A stretch of 64,000 nt of DNA from Gentiana macrophylla (lineage: Eukaryota > Streptophyta > Magnoliopsida > Gentianales > Gentianaceae). Location: NCBI GenBank assembly GCA_026214975.1, contig CM047805.1:114137845-114201844 (forward strand), read 5' to 3'. The notes beneath the pieces were generated by a model. It had not been told where the DNA came from. It made no database searches and saw only the letters and a list, made by a program, of their open reading frames with translations. The first letter of the stretch is position 1. Every line of letters starts with the position of its first letter. The position numbers were made by a program, and so were the translations under genes. Below are positions 56,707-64,000 of this stretch, piece after piece.

Positions 56707-57977
56707 AAATTTAAAACTATATTCAACCTAATTCAAAATTCAACCCACACGTGCGAGTTTTGTTAAATGCGTGTTGTGTACGGGTTCAGTGTGGGTTAGC
56801 GTGTGGATTTGGTAATCCATCTTCAATTGTTTAGTTGTTGGATAGAAAATAATATTCAACATGTTAAAATCAAGTCATATAATAAATTCATATTGCGTTA
56901 TGATATCATCTACAACCAGAAAATCAAAATAAAACAACGATTTCACTTTCCATTATCCAGTTTAGTAAATCCTTACGACTGTTCATTTCAAGTGCATGAA
57001 AATAAGTTATAGGTGCTTTTTAATGTCTTGAAAGTTGAAAAATTAAATAAAAAAAATGATTCCACTTTATATTCTCCAGTTTGTCATGTGTGTGTTATAA
57101 GTGCTTTGTTTTAATGTCTTAAAAGTTGAAAAATTAAAAAAACTATTCCACTTTATATTGTCCAGCTTGTCGTGTGTGTGCATGTGTGTGCACGCGTGCG
57201 TGCGTGCGATCGTGTGTGTTGGGGGTGTGGTTTGGGTTGTGTTCAAATATGTTATTTATGGTACAACCCATATCAACCCATGAAATATGAGTCAAAATAT
57301 ATTTAACTTATAATCAACCTAAAACAACTTTTAACCCACAATTGCCAGTTGAGTTAGGTTAAAGTATGTCGGATTAGGTCAGGTTGTGATTTTTTGTCAC
57401 CATCTCTACCATAATATGTAAAACCCCAAACTTTTATTAAGGGTATTTGTGTCATTTTGATAATAAGTGATTTATTTATTGATTAATAAATCGCCGACAA
57501 AGACAAGTTTGACCGAGATTGTGTCTATTTTAATTAGGAGGGTTCTAAAGGCATCCCCCTAATTACTTCCGGCCCCTCCTTAATTCCGGCAACCCAAAAT
57601 TTTACTTTTGGCACCACGGTTCATATTTTTATTATTTTATTACTTCATACACCCCCAAAACTACTACTTGCACCACAATTTTTAGAAAATGCAAACTAGT
57701 CCTCCCAAAAATTAATCAAACATTATTATCCTTCAATTAATATAATCCACTAATCTAATCTAAACTAAAAATACATTAAACTATTTTACCTACTTACTTA
57801 ATACAAATAAATTTCATAAACACCCCATCTACTTCCACCACCACCTCATATTATCACACCCTTTCATCTTCTTCACCTTCATCTTCTTCACCTTCACCGT
57901 TCTTGTTTTTTCAAAACCCATGGAAGCTTCATCTTCATCAAACACAACATTGAGATATCATCATTGAGTCAACTCCA
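56707..57977. other. Spacer with tandem duplication and GT microsatellite
   Basis: Two ~97-bp copies (about 57010-57105 and 57106-57170) share TTTTAATGTCTT.AAAGTTGAAAAATTAAA and TCCACTTTATATT.TCCAG. A (GT)n tract with GCGT interruptions follows at 57172-57220. The part from 57535 (GGGTTCTAAAGGCATCCCCC) could be an end of the MULE at 58 kb, but I find no inverted partner. No gene otherwise. Confidence 0.45.
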
Positions 57978-60900
57978 ATGAATCAACACACACATTGCAA
58001 TGAAGAAGATGTAGAAATCTCCCTTGAAGACATCTCTTTTCCTAGCCAAGTGGAGAAGACGATGAAATCATCAAACTTGGTAATTTATTAGTCTAAAAAT
58101 CTTATTTTGATGTGCAATGTGTGAGTTAAGTGAATGAGTAAAACTCATACATGCATATTACCATGGTAGACATTGATTGATGGAGGAAATTATGGTTCTT
58201 TTGCATTTTCCGATCATCATAGGGTTGTTGTTGGCGTTTTGTTACGTTCCCGAGTGTCCATGTCAGGCACAGGGAACATCAGCCACAGGGACGCCCGTAT
58301 GGCCACAGGAACGTCACCCACACTGACGTCTTGACTCACAAAACAATAGATTTATGTATTTGTCTGGACGTCAGAATATGTGGTGTTTGTAAGCAAAAGA
58401 AACCTCAGTTTATGTGACGTTCCTGGAACGTTTGCCTGGCTGACGTTGGTATGGAGGTACGAACGTTGGTACATCGGACATTTGAATAGGTGAGTAAGTA
58501 CTGCCTAATGACATTGTAACGTCAGCTGTGGTGGCATTCGTTGAGTCATACCAACGTCGGTTATGATGACGTTCTGTATAAGTTTTCATATTTTCCCATT
58601 CAAGTGTATTGAACTACCATTTACTTGTTGCTATTAATTTTCAATCCATAGAAACAATATGATGAAACAAATAATGACAAGAGCAATGATGCGGAGGCAG
58701 TAGAAGACGACGACGAGGAGTATTTTAAGGTAAGATACCATTAAGTGAATTGGTATTCGTTTATGCTCATCCTAATTGACTTTGACTTTATATAATACAA
58801 ATGTACGTTTTTTTTGTAGCATTTGGCTGATGAAATGATTGATGAAGATCAAAAAAATCTTAATAATCTTCGAGATACCACGCTTGCATTGAATGATGAG
58901 TCACCTGAAGAGTTATCAATTGATATGACTTCACTTTTTACAACCGACGAAGTATGTACTTGAAACTTATACTATTTCTATGTTTGTGCACTTTAAACTT
59001 TTTTTATATTCACTACATTTGTATATTGTTCATAGGAATTTAATTCGAGAGAAGCCGTCACCAAACACCTCAAGGAATTGGCAAGAGTGAATGGTGTCGT
59101 CATTGTGATAATGAGGTCTGAATGTAACGGAAAGCGGACACCATTCATTAAATTCCAATGTGAGAGGTGTGGATTCCCAAGGGATCATTGCAAAGGAGGA
59201 AAGTACGAGAAAAAAGTTGGCACTACCAGAAAGAATAAGCCAAGAGAATCGTCCACAAGGAAATGTGGATGTCTATTTGTATTGAAAGCTAAGAAGGATA
59301 CATTTAGGGACGTGTGGACCGTGAAAGTCTTGAATGGTGTGCATAATCACAAAACTGTCAAGTATGATGAGGGCCATGCATACCTTGGTCGGATTGATAA
59401 AGAACAAGTTGATGTTGTTGCAACAATGACTCGAAATGGCATTTTGCCTAAAAATATACTACGGATGTTAAGAAATAAGGATGGGAAAAATTGTACGTCA
59501 CAAAAGGTGATCTATAACATTCGTGCTAAGATAAGGAAGAACGCATGAGAGGGTCGTACAATGATGCAAGAGGTTTACAATTTGGCGGACAAGAACACAT
59601 CCTTCATTGAGTGTAGGTATGATGAACGAAACGTAGTGAAAGATGTATTTTGGGCCTTTAACGAAAGCTTGTCCCTTGCAAGGTGCTTTCCTTCTATCAT
59701 GCTTATGGATTGTACATACAAGACAAACAAGTACAAGATTCCCTTTTTGCAGATTGTTGGCGTTACGTCTACGGACATGTCATTTTAATTGGATTTGCAA
59801 GATGTTTGGGGAGGAAGACAACTACACATGGGCTTTGAATATGCTTCAAGCCAAAATTGGTGACCAAAGCGAGCGAATAGGTTGTGTTGTGACAGATATG
59901 AAGAAGCATTAATGAATGCACGATACATGTTGTATTTCTAAAATGCATTGTTATGCCTTTAATTTCTTGTGTCAAATTTGAATATGAAGACTACGCACGA
60001 AGGTTGGGAGGATTTAATGACAACATGGACGGAGGTTGTTAAAGAAAACTTCAAGAAGAGTTGAATGAAAAATTGGAAGAGTGTAAGAAGTCTTTTAGTG
60101 AAGGCGCAATGAGTTATGTTTCTTCGACATGGTTGAACGCACACAAGGAGGCATTCGTCTCGGCATGGATGAACTCGGTTTTTCATCTAGGAAACACATC
60201 AACCTCGAGAGTCGAGGGAATGCATTCAGTGTTTGAACATTGGCTAAAAACCAGCATTGGGGACTTGGTTGCGGAGTGGGAAGCCGGTATTAAAATGATT
60301 GATCAAGATATCAAAAACATCAAAAAAATCCTTTGAGAAGTCTCTTTTCATGGAGCCGAAGAAATTCAAAGATAATCCGTTGTTTAAAGAGCCTAAACAT
60401 CATGTCTCTATATACGCATTGGGCTTGTTGTATGCTGAGTTGGAAAAAACCAATGATAGCGATGCGTTGGATAAGGAGTGTGGTTATACTATTCGAAAGA
60501 CACACGGATTGCCGTGTAGACATGACAGGGAAAGGTTTAAGAAGAAGTCTGGATGCATCCCTCTGTCATCCATCGATGTTCATTGGAAAACCCTAGATAT
60601 CAAAGGGCCACCTCCAAAAGAAGCGGATTTAGGCTACATGCCAGTTATCCATGCCTTAGAAGAAAAACTGAAGAGGGCAGACGTTTGGGAGAGACATGGG
60701 CTGATAATAAAGATAAGGGAAATTTGTCAACCGATTAATACGGTGTTGCAAGAGCCGAAAACAAAAAAGACAGGTCGTGGCCGGCCTAAGGGATCTGGAA
60801 ACAAAAGGAAGTTGTTGGAGGACAACTCAACTAAGAGGGAGATGAGTATGTTTGAACGAGTGGAGCAAGAATTATCGAGTGTTACCCCAACTCCACCTTC

Positions 60901-61617
60901 ATCTCAAGGTGTTTCTTCTTCCAAAAAGAAAAAACCTCCAAGTACTCGGGCACCATCCAAACGTGCAAAGGTTTCAATACCTATATCTTCTACCGTTGGA
61001 TACTTACAAAGGTATCTTAAAGATTTTCCGCCAAATGTTCATGAGCACATTTCTTCAATGGTTAATGTAGCTCCGGATGGAAATTGTGGCTTTAGAGTAA
61101 TAGTACATGGAATAGGGCTTGGAGAGAGTGCATGGCCACAAGTGAGAAAAGTGGTGCAAGAAGAATTGATAGCAAACAAGGAACATTATATGGCCTTATT
61201 TGATGGATAACAATATGTGTACGACAAATGTATGTCCTCACTTGATCATGAAGATGGAGGGTGCAGAAAGGAGAAGTATTATGACAGTTTCCTTGGTTGG
61301 GCTGTGTGCAATGTATATGGTGTGTCCTAAGCATATTGTCTACATCGCACAGAAACCAAACTTTCCTTCCTAGTAAGAAAAAACCTTCGGTTTGGCAACC
61401 TAACCATATATGGATGGATTTTTGCAATGGTAACCATTTTGTTCATTTGTTTAGGAAAGTCACTTGTCCAATACCTAGGGTGAACTTGATTTGGCATAAA
61501 GTTCAGATGTTGGAAGCAAATGAATGGTATGAGAAATTACGGGATATGATCGGTTTATGGCATGATGTGGTCAATGATCATTGGATGGGGAATCATGTTG
61601 ATTTGTGCAACGAGTAA
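57978..61617 (+). pseudogene. MULE transposase with FAR1-like, SWIM, AT-hook and OTU regions
   Basis: Exons 57978-58079, 58652-58729, 58820-58951 and 59036-61617 join in phase 0 across three GT-AG introns. Domains: acidic N-terminus; FAR1-like DNA-binding region (REAVTKHLKELA, CERCGFP, CGCLFVLKA, VHNHKTVKY); MULE catalytic core with Asp in IMLMDCTYKTNKY, Asp in CVVTDMKK and Glu in TSRVEGMHSVF; SWIM-type zinc motif ECGYTIRKTHGLPCRHD (60475-60525); AT-hook GRGRPKG (about 60778); OTU protease with APDGNCGFRVI (Cys near 61085) and GNHFVHLF (His near 61435). Lesions: in-frame TGA at 59546, a shift with probable small deletion near 59785, shifts near 59910-60060 and 60335, TAA at 61208 and a shift near 61320. 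Intact start and splice sites suggest recent decay or assembly error. OTU domains cleave ubiquitin-like links; its role in a transposase is unknown. Confidence 0.82.
58240..58580. repeat. ACGT-word cluster in MULE intron 1
   Basis: Within about 340 bp there are roughly a dozen ACGTT/GACGT/AACGTC words (GGAACGTC, GACGTTCC, CTGACGTTGG, AACGTCGG), often in pairs of opposite orientation. A smaller group recurs downstream of the gene at 61905-61960 (GCGTTCC, AACGTC, AACGTTT). ACGT is a common plant bZIP-binding core, but no regulatory role is shown. Confidence 0.55.
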
Positions 61618-62020
61618 GGTGAAAGTGGTTTTGTAAATTTCAATGATGTATTGATACTCATTTTGTGAATGCACAATGATCTATTTTGTAATACTTTTAT
61701 ATCATACTTTAGAGCTTATGTGATGTATTTTGAGTTACGTTAATGAATTATGACCATTTTGTGAAGTATGCTAGTAATGTTGTTATTTTGTGGTGTGAAT
61801 GTGTGTTTAACATTCTAGTTCGATATTTTTGTTGTTGAAATGTGTGATATTTTGTGGTATGATTGTGAGTTAACCAAGGGAAAAATGTTGTTTCTGAGAC
61901 ACAGAACGACACCATGGATAGCGTTCCTAGTGAGGAATGAACGTCAATCAGTGTAACGTTTTAAGAACAAAAAAAATTATATTTTCCTTGAGGCTCTGTA
62001 TCAAAAAAACATCCGAACAT
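61618..62020 (+). other. 3' flank of the MULE gene
   Basis: AT-rich sequence with no ORF. It should hold the transcript end and the right terminus of the MULE, but no inverted partner to the 57.5 kb sequence is visible, so the terminus may have been lost or displaced by the LTR at 62021. Confidence 0.4.
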
Positions 62021-62297
62021 TGACGGACTATTTCTAGACTATTACAATCCTTACCGGAAGTGTACCGGGTCAAATTGTAGTGCTAGTATGGTGAGTCTGG
62101 TGTCGAATCCTCAGGGAACGTGGTAATTCTTTTAAGTGTGGTTAAACACCAAACAGCTATTATTAACTCGATCTAAATCGCAGGTTTATCATACGAGTCA
62201 CCACTATACTAATAAACAGAAAATAAATGCATAAATTAAAACTAAACTAATATAATATATATAAATACATAAATATATATAGTAATACACAAATAGT

Positions 62298-62346
<49 letters not shown>
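62298..62346. repeat. (AT)n microsatellite
   Basis: An almost pure AT dinucleotide run of about 48 bp lies within the AT-rich part of the LTR at 62021-64000. Confidence 0.9.
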
Positions 62347-62351
<5 letters not shown>

Positions 62352-63302
62352 TGTAGATACCAATATATTAAATACTAATAATTATTATAGAACTAGCCAA
62401 GATATATGTAATTGAATTATTCAATCTTTTTTAGTTTAATGGATGTGCTCGTTTCTTCCTTTTATTAGGTCCAATTGAATATGTGAAACGGTGCACTCTC
62501 GACTCAACAGCCTCTCTCACACGAGCGCATGAAATCTGTCATATGTCTCATCAATCATTCAATGTCATCCAAAAGATTGGGTACTCCGTTTTGTCATGCG
62601 GTCAATGTTAAGGATCTTGATCGAACGGGTGAATTAACGTAATTAGATCTCGAGTCTGAGATAATTTCAAGAAGTGTTTCTCTTTTCAAAAGATAAAACA
62701 ATTCTACCCCCGGGTAGGAAATAGGATTCCGTTGTCACGTTTTCACTCGGCCATTTTTACCCTCCGGTTTTTCTACCTTTTTCTCATATCCTAACTTCAC
62801 CATTTAGTTCGTCATTAGGTTATTGTGCGATTCATATTGGTTAATTATGTCAATACGAATATTTTCAATACATTTCAAGTAGAAAAAGATTCATCAAATT
62901 CAATTTCAATCAATTTTAGTTATAGTCATCATCCATTTTACCAAAAAGATCGAAATATTTCAATTACATATCTTGGCTAGTTATAGATTTAGCCTGCTAA
63001 CATTATAAAGAAAAACATAAAAACAAAAAAATAAAACTTTAGAATATTACCAGGTTACAACTGCTGATTTAGAGGCCGTATTCTCCGGAAATTACAACTA
63101 CTTCAACATCGAACTCCCGATAACCGTCCAAGTATTACAACGATACTACGGCTTCTACATTATTTATGGCATAATGCCTACTAATATGTACATTACTACT
63201 ACTAATTTAAGAGATTAAAAGATATATATAAGCTAGTATATATATATTGGTACACCTCCAACAGCCTGCATGAATGCTGTATTTATAGGAGAAATTTTCA
63301 AG

Positions 63303-63453
63303 GCCGGATCGATCCGGAGTTAAGTCGGATCGATCCGGGAATAAAAAATATTATCTCCCAGGCTTATCCTCTGCATAACCACATATTAATCATCATTATG
63401 TCTCCTTATCAGATAAGCCGGATCGATCCGGGGTTAATCCGGATTGATCCGGG
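63303..63453. repeat. GGATCGATCCGG palindrome cluster
   Basis: Four copies of the palindrome CCGGATCGATCCGG or one-base variants occur as two pairs, 63303-63340 and 63417-63453, each pair spaced by a few bases (GTTAAT/GTTAAG). The surrounding LTR is AT-rich and lacks such words. Confidence 0.8.
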
Positions 63454-64000
63454 TAGCATTTTTCCAAATCTTGATCTGAAACTTGATAAAATAATAACTT
63501 GAGCTCTGGATCTCCAAATGACATAATTCAAGAAGCGTTGGAAATCTCTTTAAAAGATCTATAACTTTCATGAAGGACTCTTCTTCAGAAAATGCCTTTT
63601 TGATGGGCCATTTGTTCGTCGAAAATATAATTCGATAATAATACTACGAATTGATGATCCACTTGGATTCTTAATCTCGTGGCACTTCCTTACTTCCTTC
63701 AAAAGACATGTTTTAACTTCAAAAAGTGTCGTCACTCGGGGTTTATGTTTATCTAAAAATCTGCAATAAAACACCAAAAATACCCACGTAAATCTGACAC
63801 GACACTCCGGTTACTAAACCGGTACAAAATTTATAACATTTTATTACTTTTACTAGATTTTTATATTATTTTAGACTTATTCATAACTATGGATATTACA
63901 TAAGATTATCGTTATAATTTCTTATATTTTATATAGAAAGAGTTGATAAAGTATATAAAATATCATAATTTTTATCATATAAATGTTATACATCAACTAC

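Larger units (their letters stand above)
62021..64000 (-). mobile_element. Minus-strand LTR, Athila/Tat-like, cut by window edge
   Basis: On the minus strand the end reads GACCCGGTACACTTCCGGTAAGGATT, matching the end of the A1 LTR (GACCCGGTACACTGCCGGTGAGATT); the stretch CTGAGGATTCGACACC is also typical there. The proposed inner edge is TGACGGAC at 62021, with aacat before it. No primer-binding site follows, so it is a solo or truncated LTR; the other end is beyond the window. It contains (AT)n at 62298-62346 and a GGATCGATCCGG cluster at 63303-63453. The minus-strand ORF at 63568-63777 looks random. Confidence 0.6.

Noticed and set aside
57535..57600. GGGTTCTAAAGGCATCCCCC as the left terminal repeat of the MULE.
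   Set aside because: I could not find its inverted counterpart after the gene, so the boundary is unproven.

Overview
This is nuclear DNA from a flowering plant, probably a eudicot. It is AT-rich, its introns are GT-AG (one is GC-AG), and nearly all of it is plant transposable elements: Ty3/gypsy chromovirus, Athila-like and Tat-like LTR retrotransposons, Ty1/copia LTRs, a TRIM, a Mutator-like transposase gene and MITEs. I see no bacterial or organellar operon and no rRNA or tRNA gene. It reads like a heterochromatic, repeatedly invaded region. Only one locus looks like an ordinary host gene, and it is broken.

Layout. 1-13.0 kb: a minus-strand Ty1/copia element (C1) is split by a chromovirus-type element (1805-10487, TSD caagc). 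Its 5' LTR is split by a solo LTR (11153-12877, TSD cacat), and its gag side is abutted by an inverted LTR of the same family as that solo LTR (1-1416). 13.6-16.3 kb: a Pack-MULE-like unit with long inverted ends carries a glutathione-peroxidase fragment and hosts a three-LTR TRIM (13865-14486, TSD agatc). 16.4 kb: a palindromic MITE. 17.2-18.7 kb: a frameshifted 2-oxoglutarate/Fe(II) dioxygenase pseudogene. 19.3-54.2 kb: a nested complex. A Tat-type LTR and antisense ORF flank an Athila-like element (A1, LTRs 20720-22245 and 48428-51666). A1 was itself invaded by a chromovirus with chromodomain (23269-32453, TSD tggtt, inside gag), a non-autonomous LTR element (38843-44591, inside an ORF2-like gene) and a copia-type solo LTR (49442-51136, inside the 3' LTR). 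54.2-56.7 kb: a truncated LTR related to the first chromovirus. 58.0-61.6 kb: a four-exon MULE transposase gene with FAR1-like, SWIM, AT-hook and OTU protease regions. 62.0 kb to the end: a minus-strand LTR of an Athila/Tat-like type.

The most unusual observation is a recurring one. At least five otherwise AT-rich LTR elements, and the first intron of the MULE gene, carry a short cluster of CpG-containing words, each family with its own word. Two homologous chromovirus-type LTRs (8239-10487 and 54781-56706) align on both sides of the cluster but carry different words in it.

Almost every coding region is damaged by single-base indels or in-frame stops. Either these are decayed copies, or the assembly contains residual indel errors; the sequence alone cannot separate the two. 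All family assignments come from reading motifs by eye; no database was searched.
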